A stretch of 64,000 nucleotides of DNA from Aeromicrobium sp. GTDB lineage: Bacteria; Actinomycetota; Actinomycetes; Propionibacteriales; Nocardioidaceae. Every line of letters begins with the position of its first letter. Position 1 is the first letter of the stretch. A program made the position numbers and the translations under genes. The stretch is taken from NCBI RefSeq assembly GCF_023146395.1, contig NZ_JAGLCD010000017.1:81134-145133 (forward strand), in the 5' to 3' direction. This document shows, piece after piece, positions 1-12,273 of the stretch. The notes under the pieces are model-generated. The model was not told the origin of the DNA. It ran no database searches and saw nothing but the letters and a program-made list of their open reading frames with translations.

Positions 1-387
1 GATGCCCTGGGCGGCGTCGACCAGCAGGATCGCGCCCTCGCAGGCCTCGAGCGACCGGCTCACCTCGTAGGTGAAGTCGACGTGGCCCGGGGTGTCGATC
101 ATGTTGAGCACGTAGGCCGTGCCGACGTCGTCCCCGTCGGACTTGGTGAACGGCATGCGGACGGCCTGGCTCTTGATCGTGATGCCGCGTTCGCGCTCGA
201 TGTCCATGCGGTCGAGGTACTGCGCCCGAGCCGCGCGTTCGTCGACGACCCCGGTGAGCTGCAGCATGCGGTCGGCGAGCGTCGACTTGCCGTGGTCGAT
301 GTGAGCGATGATGCAGAAGTTCCGCAGCAGCTCCGGAGGGGTGGAACCGGGCTGCGGGAGGTTCGTGGTAGGCGTGGGGGGCGTCAT
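1..387 (-). CDS. lepA: Elongation factor 4 (LepA), N-terminal part, cut by window edge
   Basis: This is the first 129 codons of a translational GTPase; the rest lies before position 1. After a short proline-rich leader the protein shows the G1 P-loop [14 protein letters not shown], the switch I region with [10 protein letters not shown], and the G3 motif DTPGHVDF followed by LLVDAAQGI. This arrangement, with the ITIK form of switch I, is typical of LepA/EF4, which binds the ribosome and promotes back-translocation or assembly under stress. The ATG at 387 is the only reasonable start. It is head-to-tail with the small membrane-protein gene just upstream on the same strand (stop at 395), so the two may be co-transcribed. 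The family assignment is firm; the C-terminal domains cannot be checked. Confidence 0.95.
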   Translation of the reverse strand, partial: MTPPTPTTNLPQPGSTPPELLRNFCIIAHIDHGKSTLADRMLQLTGVVDERAARAQYLDRMDIERERGITIKSQAVRMPFTKSDGDDVGTAYVLNMIDTPGHVDFTYEVSRSLEACEGAILLVDAAQGI

Positions 388-394
388 GGAGTGG

Positions 395-733
395 TCACCA
401 GAGGTAGGCGAGGCCCACGTTGACGACGACGAGCGCCGCCACGACGTGGGCGAAGGGATTGGGGGCGGGGCGCTTGCGCGTGCCGTGGGCCAGACCGACG
501 GCGACCGTGGCGATCACGAGCTTCACGGCCACCTTGGCATGGTTCGGGTCGGCGACGTCGTCACTCATCGACGCGATCGCGACGAGGACGAGGCCCAGGA
601 GCCATGCGGCGCTGAGGCCGTGGGCCATGAGCCCGTTGATCCTCGGAGACGACAGCACCAGCACGTAGCCGAGCAGGACCGTCGCCCAGCTGGCGATGTG
701 CAGCCACACCAGCACGTCGTAGAGAGTCTCCAT
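395..733 (-). CDS. Small four-helix membrane protein, unknown function
   Basis: The 112-residue product begins [12 protein letters not shown] and has about four hydrophobic segments separated by short loops, with a basic stretch (HGTRKRP) before the last segment. I do not recognise a named family. The ATG at 733 is chosen because the frame upstream has no membrane character and overlaps the divergent rpsT promoter. A hexamer TACGAT lies eight bases upstream of the ATG. It ends 8 bp before lepA on the same strand, so it is probably the first gene of a two-gene transcript. Proteins of this kind are integral membrane proteins; no catalytic motif is visible. Confidence 0.75.
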   Translation of the reverse strand: METLYDVLVWLHIASWATVLLGYVLVLSSPRINGLMAHGLSAAWLLGLVLVAIASMSDDVADPNHAKVAVKLVIATVAVGLAHGTRKRPAPNPFAHVVAALVVVNVGLAYLW

Positions 734-762
734 GGTGGCCGATCGTAGTGACCTCCGTGGAT

Positions 763-792
763 TTGGGAGGCACCGGCGGCCGATGGTAGGGT
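763..792 (+). promoter_or_regulatory. Predicted rpsT promoter
   Basis: TTGGGA at 763-768, an 18-base spacer and TAGGGT at 787-792 form a plausible housekeeping sigma-factor promoter. Transcription would start near 799 and give a leader of about 68 bases before the rpsT GTG at 867. Such a leader is common for ribosomal protein genes. Prediction from sequence only. Confidence 0.5.
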
Positions 793-866
793 TGGGGGTC
801 GCGCGCCGTGGCGCGCCACCAGACTTCTTCTCCCGCTCGTCTCCATCGAAAGAACAGGTACGCCCC

Positions 867-1127
867 GTGGCGAACATCAAGTCGCAGATCAAGCGCAACC
901 GTCAGAACGAGGCGGCTCGCGAGCGCAACAAGTCGGTCCGTTCGGCCCTGAAGACGGCCGTGCGCCGATTCACCGAGGCTGCCGACGCCGGCAACACCGA
1001 CGAGGCCAAGAAGCTGGCCAACGAGGCCAACCGTCGCCTCGACAAGGCGGCCTCCAAGGGCGTCATCCACAAGAACCAGGCGGCCAACCGCAAGTCGGCC
1101 ATCGCCAAGAAGGCGTCCGCGCTCTGA
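867..1127 (+). CDS. rpsT: 30S ribosomal protein S20
   Basis: The 86-residue product starts (GTG) [19 protein letters not shown] and continues with the two long basic helices of ribosomal protein S20, ending [10 protein letters not shown]20 binds the 5' domain of 16S rRNA and stabilises the small subunit. The length is the family norm. The GTG at 867 is preferred over any upstream in-frame codon because the conserved N-terminus ANIKSQ follows it immediately. The gene is monocistronic: its own promoter lies upstream and a strong hairpin terminator lies 25 bp after the stop. Divergent genes lie upstream and a convergent gene lies downstream. Confidence 0.98.
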   Translation: MANIKSQIKRNRQNEAARERNKSVRSALKTAVRRFTEAADAGNTDEAKKLANEANRRLDKAASKGVIHKNQAANRKSAIAKKASAL

Positions 1128-1151
1128 GTCGCTGACACCTCGCACGACCTC

Positions 1152-1181
1152 CACGACCCCGGCCCATGGGCCGGGGTCGTG
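1152..1181. terminator. Bidirectional hairpin terminator between rpsT and the convergent membrane-protein gene
   Basis: A perfect 13-bp inverted repeat (arms 1152-1164 and 1169-1181, loop CATG) sits between the rpsT stop at 1127 and the stop of the convergent gene at 1182-1184. The stem is very G+C rich and has no clear U-tract, as is usual in this type of genome. Because it is symmetrical it can serve both genes. Confidence 0.8.
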
Positions 1182-2336
1182 TCATGTCCGGCGAGTCGCG
1201 CGAGGGCGGTGCGGCAGGTGCGGTCGCGCGAGGCTGCACCACCGCACCAGGGTCTCGAGCGGACCGCGTGGCGTGATGAGCCGCCACAACCAGGCCAGCG
1301 TGACGAGCAGGACCACCTGGATCCACCACTCGCGGTAGTACCCGGTGGTGAAGCTGGCGTCGAGCTCGCGATTGGCCCACGTCATCACGACGTGCATGAC
1401 GTAGAGGGTCAGGGTCATCGAGCCAGCGGCGCGCAGCGGCGACACCAGCCGCGCGCCGCGCGCGCTCCGGCAGAGCCAGAGGCACAGCCCGACGACGAGC
1501 ACCGCTGAGCCGGCCGCTCCGACGACGTTGAGCGGGGTCGACGTGTGCTGACCCGCAGCCCAGAACCAGCTGGGGTCGAGCGGGTCGTAGGCCGACCTCG
1601 CCACGAAGAGCTGCTCGAACCGGGGGTCTCCCGCAGCGTCACGGAAGACCCCGAGGTACAGGGCCGAGGCCGCGGTCCAGAGTGCGGCGGCCGTGACGAC
1701 CGCGCCCCCCACGACGAGCCGGCGCACGACGACCGCGCTGCGCAGGTCGAGCCGGGCCACCGACAGACCGACCAGGACGTAGCCGAACCAGACGATCGCC
1801 GGATACCCGCCCCACACGAGCAGCGAGACGGGCAGCTCGTCGAGCCCGCCCCCGAACGACGGCTGGATGACGGATCGGACCGGCTCGTCGACCACGTGGC
1901 GCACGGCGAAGAGGGCGGCGGGTGACAGCAGGCACCAGGCCGTCGCCAGGCCGAGCAGCACGCGAGTCGAGAGGGCGCGCACCAGCACGGTGGCGGCGAT
2001 CAGCACCGCGTAGCAGGGCAGGATCACGAGGATCGTGAGGTCGGGGAGCGCGGCGAGGCCGAGTCCGATCACGAGCAGCACCACCGCGCGCCGCACGACG
2101 GCGGTGCGGGACCCCACCCCGTCGGGATCGAGGCGGACCATGAGTCCGACGCTGAGACCGGCGAGGACCGCGAACAACGGAGCCGCACGACCGGCGGCGA
2201 GCCAGTCGGACACCGGCGGTGCGCCGAAGCCCGTCCACGGGGGGCCGAGGTGCGCCAGCATCATGCCCAGCAGGGCGACGGCGCGCGCGAGGTCGATGCC
2301 GACCAGGCGGCCCGCCCCCTCGCGCAGGCCTGTCAC
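1182..2336 (-). CDS. Polytopic membrane protein of the DUF418/acyltransferase type
   Basis: The 384-residue product has about ten membrane segments. Its first helix, GIDLARAVALLGMMLAHLGP, and the C-terminal segment SMTLTLYVMHVVM match the layout of the DUF418 / heparan-alpha-glucosaminide acetyltransferase-like group. Members are thought to move acyl groups onto cell-envelope sugars, but the substrate is not known. The GTG at 2336 is chosen because it lies 4 bases after the holA stop codon (2341-2343), which suggests translational coupling, and because the first helix follows soon after. It is the last gene of the holA transcription unit and ends at the shared terminator. The role in acylation is inferred from the fold only. 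Confidence 0.7.
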   Translation of the reverse strand: MTGLREGAGRLVGIDLARAVALLGMMLAHLGPPWTGFGAPPVSDWLAAGRAAPLFAVLAGLSVGLMVRLDPDGVGSRTAVVRRAVVLLVIGLGLAALPDLTILVILPCYAVLIAATVLVRALSTRVLLGLATAWCLLSPAALFAVRHVVDEPVRSVIQPSFGGGLDELPVSLLVWGGYPAIVWFGYVLVGLSVARLDLRSAVVVRRLVVGGAVVTAAALWTAASALYLGVFRDAAGDPRFEQLFVARSAYDPLDPSWFWAAGQHTSTPLNVVGAAGSAVLVVGLCLWLCRSARGARLVSPLRAAGSMTLTLYVMHVVMTWANRELDASFTTGYYREWWIQVVLLVTLAWLWRLITPRGPLETLVRWCSLARPHLPHRPRATRRT

Positions 2337-2340
2337 GCGC

Positions 2341-3324
2341 TCATCCGCGACTGGGCCGCAGGCGCAGCGAGGCGACGCGCAGCACCATGCGCTCCGTGGC
2401 GTACTCGGCGTCGGCGGTGGCGCCCTTGACGTCGAGGTCGGCCTGGGCGACGGCCGCGAGAGCACCCTGCAGCCCGGCGGGGTCCCACTGGTTCAGCTGA
2501 CGACGCATGCCCTGGATCTTGAACGGCGGCGCGCCCACGTGCTTGGCGAGCTCGGCGTCGCGCAGGCCCTGCGGTGCCGTGGCGAGGCGCACGAGCTGAC
2601 GCAGGCCCGAGGCGACGGCCGAGACGATGACGACCGGCGACGTGCGTGCCGCGAAGGCCCAGCGCAACCGCTCGACCGCGATGTCGAGACGACCGTCGAA
2701 CACCGCGTCGGCGATCTCGTAGCCGCGGACCTCGGCGCGTCCCCCGAAGTAGCGTCGGACGATCTCGACCGAGACCTCCTCCCCCTGCGGCACCGAGGCG
2801 ACGAGCTGGTCGGCCGCGCCGGCCAGCGCACGCAGGTCGAGGCCGATCGCCGTGACCAAGGTGCTGGCCGCCTGCTCCGACATCGCGGCGCCGAGCTGAC
2901 GGACCTCCTGCCGCACCCAGGCGGCGTGGTCGCGCTCGTACTTGGGGGCCTCCTGCTTGGCCTCCGACACGGTCGTGGTCTTGCGCAGCTTGTCGAGCAG
3001 ACCGCGCCCCTTCTGCCCGCCGCCGTGCACCAGCACCAGGGCGACCTCGGCCGCCGGCTCGGCCGCGTAGGCGAGCAGCTCCGCCTGGACGTCGTCGGCC
3101 AGGTCCTGCAGGTCGTGGACCACGACGGCGCTCGACGCGCTGAACAGCGACGGGCTCGTGAGCGTCAGCAGCTCGCCCGGCACGAGCTGGCCGCCGACGG
3201 CCTCGCTGATCTCGCACTCCGGGTCCTCGGCCAGCACCGCAGCCACGGCTCGGCGGCGCGTGCGGTCGGCGAGGAACTCCGATCCACCCGTGACGAGCAG
3301 GATCCTGCCGAAGACTGAGGGCAC
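2341..3324 (-). CDS. holA: DNA polymerase III delta subunit
   Basis: The 327-residue product matches HolA in length and pattern: an N-terminal RecA-like fold (ILLVTGGSEFLADR near the start), a middle helical domain and the C-terminal collar. Characteristic stretches are LTSPSLFSASSAVVVHDLQ and HVGAPPFKIQGMRRQLNQW. Delta opens the beta sliding clamp inside the clamp loader. The start is the GTG at 3324. A TAGACT hexamer lies exactly six bases upstream (3331-3336), and its TAG is the stop codon of comEC, so holA may have its own leaderless promoter as well as read-through from comEC. The comEC-holA order is usual in bacteria. Confidence 0.93.
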   Translation of the reverse strand: MPSVFGRILLVTGGSEFLADRTRRRAVAAVLAEDPECEISEAVGGQLVPGELLTLTSPSLFSASSAVVVHDLQDLADDVQAELLAYAAEPAAEVALVLVHGGGQKGRGLLDKLRKTTTVSEAKQEAPKYERDHAAWVRQEVRQLGAAMSEQAASTLVTAIGLDLRALAGAADQLVASVPQGEEVSVEIVRRYFGGRAEVRGYEIADAVFDGRLDIAVERLRWAFAARTSPVVIVSAVASGLRQLVRLATAPQGLRDAELAKHVGAPPFKIQGMRRQLNQWDPAGLQGALAAVAQADLDVKGATADAEYATERMVLRVASLRLRPSRG

Positions 3325-3330
3325 GGGCCG

Positions 3331-3336
3331 AGTCTA
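3331..3336 (-). promoter_or_regulatory. Predicted -10 element of holA, overlapping the comEC stop codon
   Basis: On the minus strand TAGACT is followed by six bases and the holA GTG. The first three bases are the comEC stop codon. This fits the NANNNT-N6-start rule seen at many genes of this window and suggests a leaderless holA transcript. Confidence 0.45.
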
Positions 3337-5610
3337 GTCGCGAGTCAGGACATGGACTCGACCGTCACGCACGACGACGCCCAGGTCGCCCTGCAGGTCG
3401 GTGCGCCACCACGCGGCGCCGAGGGTCGCCAGCAGGTCGAGCGTGGAGGGCGCGGGGTGTCCGTAGGTGTTGTCGCGTCCCGCACTGAGCAGCGCGACCT
3501 CGGCCCCGGTGGCCAGGACGAAGTCACGGTCCTGGTGGGCGCTGCCGTGGTGGGGGACCTTGAGGACGTCGGCACTCACGTCGGCCCCGGATCGCAGGAG
3601 CGCCCGTTGGGCCTGGGGCTCGATGTCACCGGTCAGCAGGAAGCGGACGCCGTCGACCTCCAGCCGCAGGACGAGGCTCAGGTCGTTGCGGTCCTCCCCC
3701 AGGGCGGCGTCGCGGTCCTGCGGCCACAGCACCTCGAGCCGCACCTGCCCGGCCTCGATCACGTCGCCCGCGGCTGCCGTCGCAACGGGGATGCCCGGCA
3801 CGTCGGGCCCGCCGGAGGGACCGGTGACGACGGCATCGACCTGGCGGCCGCGGAGCACCCCGGCCCAGCCCGCGACGTGATCGGCGTCGGCGTGCGTCAT
3901 CACGAGCGCCGCGACCCGCTGGGCGCCCAGCCCGTCGAGGCAGCGGTCGATCGGACCGGGCTCCATTCCCGTGTCGATCACGACGACCCGTCCGTCACCG
4001 GCGTCGACCACGAGCCCGTCGCCCTGCCCGACGTCGCACGCGACGAGCACCCAGTCGTCGGGTGGCCACCCCGGGCTGGGGGGCCGCCACACGACCACCG
4101 CGAGCGCAAGGACCACGCCGATCGCCACGACAGGTCGCCGCAGCATCCACCACAGGGCCGCGACCGAGAGTGGCACGGCGAGGAGGCTCAACCACCAGGG
4201 ACCTGCCCACCCGACGGCCGCGCCCTCGAGCCCGCCGGCGACGCGACCGACCGCGACGATCCACCGCGCCCCGAGCGCCGCGACCGTGCCGGACCACGCC
4301 CCGACGGGCTCGAGGGCCAGCCAGAGCAGACCTCCCAGCAGTCCGGCCACGGTCGTGGGGGCGACGGCCGGACCGGCGACGAGGTTGGCCAGCACCGCGA
4401 CGACCGAGACCTCGCCGCTCAGCGCCACGAGCGCTGGCGTGCAGGCCACCTGCGCCGCGAGCGGCACGGCGACGGCGACCGCGATCCAGCGCGGGCACCA
4501 TCGCAGACGATCGGCGAAGGGCGGCGCCAGCAGGACAATGCCGGCCGTGGCGCACACCGACAGCACAAAGCCGGGTGAGCGGCCGAGCCACGGGTCGATG
4601 GCCAGGAGCGCCAGCACCGCGACGGAGAGGGCCCGCACCCCGCCTGCGCTACCGACGCCGATCGCGACCACGCCGACGAGCCCCATGGCTGCCGCACGCA
4701 GGACGCTGGGCTCCGGGCGGGCGACCAGCACGAACCCGACGACCGCCAGCACCGCGAGCAGGGACCACCCCCGGCGACGGACTCCGGCGACTCGCGCCAC
4801 GGCCAGGACCGACGCCAGGACGATCGTCAGGTTCGTGCCGGACACGGCCAGCAGGTGCGTGAGACCGCTGCGTCGGAAGTCCTCGTCGAGGTCGTCAGGG
4901 ATCGCACCCACGTCGCCGTCGACCAGGGCCGGCACGAGCGCCCGCGGCGCGAGCGGCTCGTGCGCGACCGCCCCGCGCACGCCCGCTCGGACGCGCTCGC
5001 TCATGGCCCACCACCACGGGACCCCGGGCAGCAGCTCGAGATCGACGACGCGCAGCACCGCGACCTCGTGGGTGTCCTCCGCAGGAGCGGCACGAGCCGA
5101 GACCCGCACCGACCGCCCGACCGTGAGCCGTGACGCCTCCACGTCGGTCGCGGCGGGGCCCGACACGAACAGCGTCACGCGGCCGGCGTCCGCGACCCCG
5201 CCGAGGCGCGAGGTCGCCGCACGGACCGCACCGGTGATGACGATGCCCTCGCCGCCGGGTGCCCGGTAGGTGCGGGCGTCGATCGCGATCTCGACGACCG
5301 CGTCGACCACGACCCCCTGGCGCGCCCACTCCCGCACCGGCGACCCTTCGACCGCCGCGAGCTGCCACGCGGTCGAGGCCGCCACGGCGCCCACGAGGCA
5401 GGCCGTCACCACGACCACCGGACGCCTGCTGACCACGACGGCCAGGAGCAGGCAGACCGCCGCGGCGACAAGGGTGACACGGGAGGACTGGCCGACGCAC
5501 CAGGCGGCCACGCCCCAGGCGATCACGGCGGCCGGCGCGAGACGCAGGTCGTGACGCGGCCGCAGCGCTGGCTCGCGGTCCGAGGACGTCTCAGACCGTG
5601 ACGAGATCAC
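3334..5610 (-). CDS. comEC: ComEC/Rec2 DNA uptake channel
   Basis: The product is about 758 residues. It has an N-terminal membrane and OB-like region, a central Competence domain with many membrane segments, including LTHLLAVSGTNLTIVLA, and a C-terminal metallo-beta-lactamase domain with DVGQGDG, then THADADHVAGW and KVPHHGSAHQD. ComEC moves single-stranded DNA through the cytoplasmic membrane, and the C-terminal domain is proposed to degrade the other strand; the HxDxDH metal ligands are intact. The GTG at 5610 overlaps the 3' end of comEA by 20 bp, which suggests coupled translation; other starts are possible. With comEA upstream this is the standard late-competence pair. Whether the organism is competent cannot be told. 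Confidence 0.93.
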   Translation of the reverse strand: MISSRSETSSDREPALRPRHDLRLAPAAVIAWGVAAWCVGQSSRVTLVAAAVCLLLAVVVSRRPVVVVTACLVGAVAASTAWQLAAVEGSPVREWARQGVVVDAVVEIAIDARTYRAPGGEGIVITGAVRAATSRLGGVADAGRVTLFVSGPAATDVEASRLTVGRSVRVSARAAPAEDTHEVAVLRVVDLELLPGVPWWWAMSERVRAGVRGAVAHEPLAPRALVPALVDGDVGAIPDDLDEDFRRSGLTHLLAVSGTNLTIVLASVLAVARVAGVRRRGWSLLAVLAVVGFVLVARPEPSVLRAAAMGLVGVVAIGVGSAGGVRALSVAVLALLAIDPWLGRSPGFVLSVCATAGIVLLAPPFADRLRWCPRWIAVAVAVPLAAQVACTPALVALSGEVSVVAVLANLVAGPAVAPTTVAGLLGGLLWLALEPVGAWSGTVAALGARWIVAVGRVAGGLEGAAVGWAGPWWLSLLAVPLSVAALWWMLRRPVVAIGVVLALAVVVWRPPSPGWPPDDWVLVACDVGQGDGLVVDAGDGRVVVIDTGMEPGPIDRCLDGLGAQRVAALVMTHADADHVAGWAGVLRGRQVDAVVTGPSGGPDVPGIPVATAAAGDVIEAGQVRLEVLWPQDRDAALGEDRNDLSLVLRLEVDGVRFLLTGDIEPQAQRALLRSGADVSADVLKVPHHGSAHQDRDFVLATGAEVALLSAGRDNTYGHPAPSTLDLLATLGAAWWRTDLQGDLGVVVRDGRVHVLTRD

Positions 5611-6385
5611 GCAGGTCGCCCAGGGTGGCCTCGCCGATGCCGCGGACCTCGAGCAGGTCCTCGACCCGGCTGAACGGTCCGTTGTCACTGCGCCAGTCGA
5701 CGATCGACTGCGCGGTCACCGGACCGACCCCCGGCAGCTCGTCGAGCTGGTCGACCGTGGCGGTGTTGAGGTTGGTGAGCCCACCGGCCGACCCCGGACC
5801 AGCCGCGGGCGCGACCGGCGCGACGCCCACCAGGACCTGCTCGCCGTCGACGAGCTTGCGGGCGAGGTTGAGCGAGGTCGTGTCGACCGCCCCGGCGAGC
5901 CCACCCGCGGCCTCGATCGCCTCGTGCACGCGAGAACCGGCGGGGAGTGTCACGATCCCGGGGCGGGCGACGTGCCCCGCGACGTCGATGACGATCTCGC
6001 CGGTCTCCACGGGACCGCCACCGTCACTGCTACCGCCGCTGCCGTCGACCGGCCCGCTCGTGAGCCCGGCGACCGACGTGTCGGGAACGCCTGCCGGCGT
6101 GGACTGCGGCCGGCCCGTCAGCACCGACCAGACCAGCAGCACCGCGACGGCGACCACGACGGCTCCGACGACCCGGACGTGCAGCTGGGTGACCCGCCGT
6201 CGGACGTGCGAGCGCGCAGGCGCGGGCGCGAGGGCGGGCGACGACCCCTCCCGCGCCGCGGCCACGGACGGAGTGCTCGGGGAGGCGCCGTCGGCATCCG
6301 ACGGTGGCACGTGCTCCTCGAAGGACGCCACGAGCTGCGCCAGGCGCCGCCGGGCGATCTCGGCCCGTGTCTCCTCGGTCTCCAC
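5591..6385 (-). CDS. comEA: ComEA DNA-binding competence protein
   Basis: The 264-residue product has a charged cytoplasmic N-terminus, one membrane segment (VVGAVVVAVAVLLVWSVL), a Gly/Ser linker, an SLBB domain (IVIDVAGHVARPGIVTLPAG) and a C-terminal double helix-hairpin-helix (LNTATVDQLDELPGVGPVTA through VRGIGEATL). ComEA binds incoming double-stranded DNA outside the membrane and hands it to ComEC. The start is GTG at 6385. A TAGCGT hexamer lies six bases upstream, which fits a leaderless transcript. It is the first gene of comEA-comEC and probably reads into holA. Length and domain order are typical for actinobacteria. Confidence 0.93.
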   Translation of the reverse strand: METEETRAEIARRRLAQLVASFEEHVPPSDADGASPSTPSVAAAREGSSPALAPAPARSHVRRRVTQLHVRVVGAVVVAVAVLLVWSVLTGRPQSTPAGVPDTSVAGLTSGPVDGSGGSSDGGGPVETGEIVIDVAGHVARPGIVTLPAGSRVHEAIEAAGGLAGAVDTTSLNLARKLVDGEQVLVGVAPVAPAAGPGSAGGLTNLNTATVDQLDELPGVGPVTAQSIVDWRSDNGPFSRVEDLLEVRGIGEATLGDLRDLVTV

Positions 6386-6391
6386 GTGCCG

Positions 6392-6397
6392 ACGCTA
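6392..6397 (-). promoter_or_regulatory. Predicted -10 element of comEA (leaderless type)
   Basis: TAGCGT on the minus strand lies exactly six bases before the comEA GTG at 6385. No clear -35 hexamer was seen. The same spacing occurs at many other genes here. Confidence 0.5.
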
Positions 6398-6480
6398 GGT
6401 CCGGTCGGCGCCGTCCGGGAGCCGGCTGGAGCAGCCTGTGGACGAAGAACGGCGGTGGACGACCGCGATCGGGCGCAGGA

Positions 6481-7362
6481 TCAGTGCGGCGTGATGGTGA
6501 CCGCGACGGTGCCCGGCCCGACGTGCGCACCGATCACGGCTCCGACCTCGTCGACCGGGATCGACTCGAGGTCGAGGCGCTTGGCCAGACGCTCGGCAAG
6601 CTGGGTCGCGACCTGGTCGTTCGCCAGGTGCTGCACCCCGATGTCGAAGGACCCGTGCTGCTCGGCAGCCGCGGCGGCGAGGGCCTCCATGCGGGCGATC
6701 GCCTTGCCGGAGGTGCGCACCTTCTCGAGCGGCACCACGAGTCCGTCGGTGATCGTCAGCAGGGGCTTGACGGCCAGTGCCGATCCGATCAGGGCACCGA
6801 CGGCGTTGACGCGCCCACCGCGGCGCAGGTACTCCAGGGTGTCGACGTAGATCAGGGCGGTGGACGCCTGTCCGGCCGCGCGCGCGACCTCGGCGACGTC
6901 CTCCGGGCTGCGGTCCTCGCCGCGCGCCCGAGCCGCGAGACCCGCGGCGAAGCCCGTGGCGAGCCCGACCTGGCGCGAGTCGACGACCGAGACCGGGACG
7001 GGCGAGCGCTTGGCCGCCAGCATCGCCGAGTCGGCGGTGCCCGACATCCGGCTCGACAGGTGGACCGAGACGATCGAGGTGGCCCCTTGCCTCGCCAGGC
7101 CCTGGTAGACCTCGGCGAACTCGTCCGGGTTGGGGCGCGAGGTGCTGACCGGCACGAAGTCCTTCAGCGCTGCGGCGATGATGTCGGCCGACGCGTCGAC
7201 GCCCTCGGTGTAGGTGTCGGCGCCGACGATGACGCTCAGCGGCACGACCGCGATACCCTCGCGCTCGGCGTCAGCCGGGTCGAGCGAGGCGGTCGAGTCG
7301 GTCACGACCGCGACGCCCCCGGGGAACGCCGCGGACTTCTTGGTGCGTCGCTTCCCGGTCAT
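6481..7362 (-). CDS. DegV family fatty-acid-binding protein
   Basis: The 293-residue product shows the DegV signatures VAVVTDSTASLDP near the N-terminus, PVSTSRPNPDEF, and VSVHLSSRMSGTADSA, followed by VDTLEYLRRGGRV. DegV proteins bind a single fatty acid; in Firmicutes the FakB members present it to the kinase FakA for phosphorylation. No fakA is seen in this window. The ATG at 7362 is preferred because TACGGT lies six bases upstream and the upstream frame is unlike coding sequence. It stands between comEA and leuS on the same strand with separate predicted promoters. Confidence 0.92.
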   Translation of the reverse strand: MTGKRRTKKSAAFPGGVAVVTDSTASLDPADAEREGIAVVPLSVIVGADTYTEGVDASADIIAAALKDFVPVSTSRPNPDEFAEVYQGLARQGATSIVSVHLSSRMSGTADSAMLAAKRSPVPVSVVDSRQVGLATGFAAGLAARARGEDRSPEDVAEVARAAGQASTALIYVDTLEYLRRGGRVNAVGALIGSALAVKPLLTITDGLVVPLEKVRTSGKAIARMEALAAAAAEQHGSFDIGVQHLANDQVATQLAERLAKRLDLESIPVDEVGAVIGAHVGPGTVAVTITPH

Positions 7363-7368
7363 GGGAGA

Positions 7369-7374
7369 ACCGTA
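7369..7374 (-). promoter_or_regulatory. Predicted -10 element of the degV-like gene (leaderless type)
   Basis: TACGGT on the minus strand is followed by TCTCCC and the ATG at 7362. It is another case of NANNNT-N6-start. Confidence 0.5.
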
Positions 7375-7411
7375 CAGCCGGCGGCCACCACGGTCCGAGG
7401 AGTCGCGCGCG

Positions 7412-11325
<3,914 letters not shown>

Positions 11326-11349
11326 TCAACGTTACCGGAGGCCGCGGGC

Positions 11350-11355
11350 TACACT
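11350..11355 (+). promoter_or_regulatory. Possible -10 element of the glycan exporter operon
   Basis: TACACT lies about 50 bases before the permease GTG at 11407, in the 129-bp region between glf and the exporter genes. A transcript starting near 11362 would carry the Shine-Dalgarno GGAGAG at about 11398. No good -35 is visible, so this is tentative. Confidence 0.35.
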
Positions 11356-11406
11356 CGCTGCGACCGTCAGGGCGCCACCGGGTGCCGGAACGCATGAGGA
11401 GAGCAA

Positions 11407-12273
11407 GTGTCGGTGCGCGCGGGTGATCCGGTGTCCGAGTTGGTCGACCCGGGCCGCGGTCGAGGTCTCGTCGACGTCGCCCGGCGCCGCTATCTGTTGC
11501 ACCTGTTGACCCGTAAGGACGTGCAGGTCCGATACCGCGGCTCGGCGCTCGGCTGGGCCTGGTCCTTCGTCAAGCCCGCCGCGCTGTTCACGGTGTACTT
11601 CCTGGCCCTGGGCGTGTTCCTGCGCCTGAACGACTCGATCGAGCGGTATCCCGTCTACCTGTTCTCGGGCCTGATCCTCATCAACCTCTTCAGCGAGGCC
11701 TTCACCAACTCGACCCGGTCGCTCGTCGACAACGGGGCGTTGATCAAGAAGATCTACCTGCCCCGCGAGCTGTTCCCCGTGGCCACGATCTACGTCGCGA
11801 TCGTCAACTTCCTGCCGCAGGTCGTGATCCTGCTCGGCGTGTGCCTCGCGGTCGGGTGGTCGCCGTCGATCGCCCAGGTACTCGGGGTGCTCCTCGCGAT
11901 CGCGATCGTCATGATCTTCGCGCTCGGCCTGGGCATGCTGTTCGGCGCCGCGAACGTCGCGTTCCGCGATGCACAGAACTTCGTCGAGCTCATCGTGATG
12001 GTCGCCCCGTGGGCCTCGCCCGTGCTCTACCAGTGGGACATGGTGCGCAACGTCGTGCCGGACTGGCTCTTCACGCTCTACCAGCTCAATCCGCTGACGT
12101 CCGCCGTCAACCTGATGCACCACGGCTTCTGGCAGCCGACCACCGAGGCCGGCAGGATCGCCCCCGACGTCTGGCTCTTCGCCGGCATCGCGCTCCTGAC
12201 GTCGATCGCCACGCTCGCCCTGGGGCAGCTCGTCTTCCGTCGACTGGAGGGTCGCTTTGCCCAGGACCTCTGA
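11407..12273 (+). CDS. ABC-2 type permease for polysaccharide export (Wzm/TagG-like)
   Basis: The 288-residue product starts with a cytoplasmic segment containing DVQVRYRGSALGWAWSFVKP, the hallmark of Wzm/TagG permeases, followed by about six membrane segments. With the ATPase encoded next it would export a lipid-linked glycan, such as an O-antigen-like, teichoic or galactan chain. The GTG at 11407 has a GGAGAG Shine-Dalgarno about 4 bases upstream. It overlaps the ATPase gene by 17 bp, so the two are co-translated. The glf neighbour supports a galactofuranose-containing substrate (inference). Confidence 0.9.
   Translation: MSVRAGDPVSELVDPGRGRGLVDVARRRYLLHLLTRKDVQVRYRGSALGWAWSFVKPAALFTVYFLALGVFLRLNDSIERYPVYLFSGLILINLFSEAFTNSTRSLVDNGALIKKIYLPRELFPVATIYVAIVNFLPQVVILLGVCLAVGWSPSIAQVLGVLLAIAIVMIFALGLGMLFGAANVAFRDAQNFVELIVMVAPWASPVLYQWDMVRNVVPDWLFTLYQLNPLTSAVNLMHHGFWQPTTEAGRIAPDVWLFAGIALLTSIATLALGQLVFRRLEGRFAQDL

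Noticed and set aside
395..898. Longer start for the small membrane protein at 898
   Set aside because: The extra 55 residues are polar and overlap the rpsT promoter and 5' part of rpsT; the ATG at 733 begins the membrane protein cleanly.
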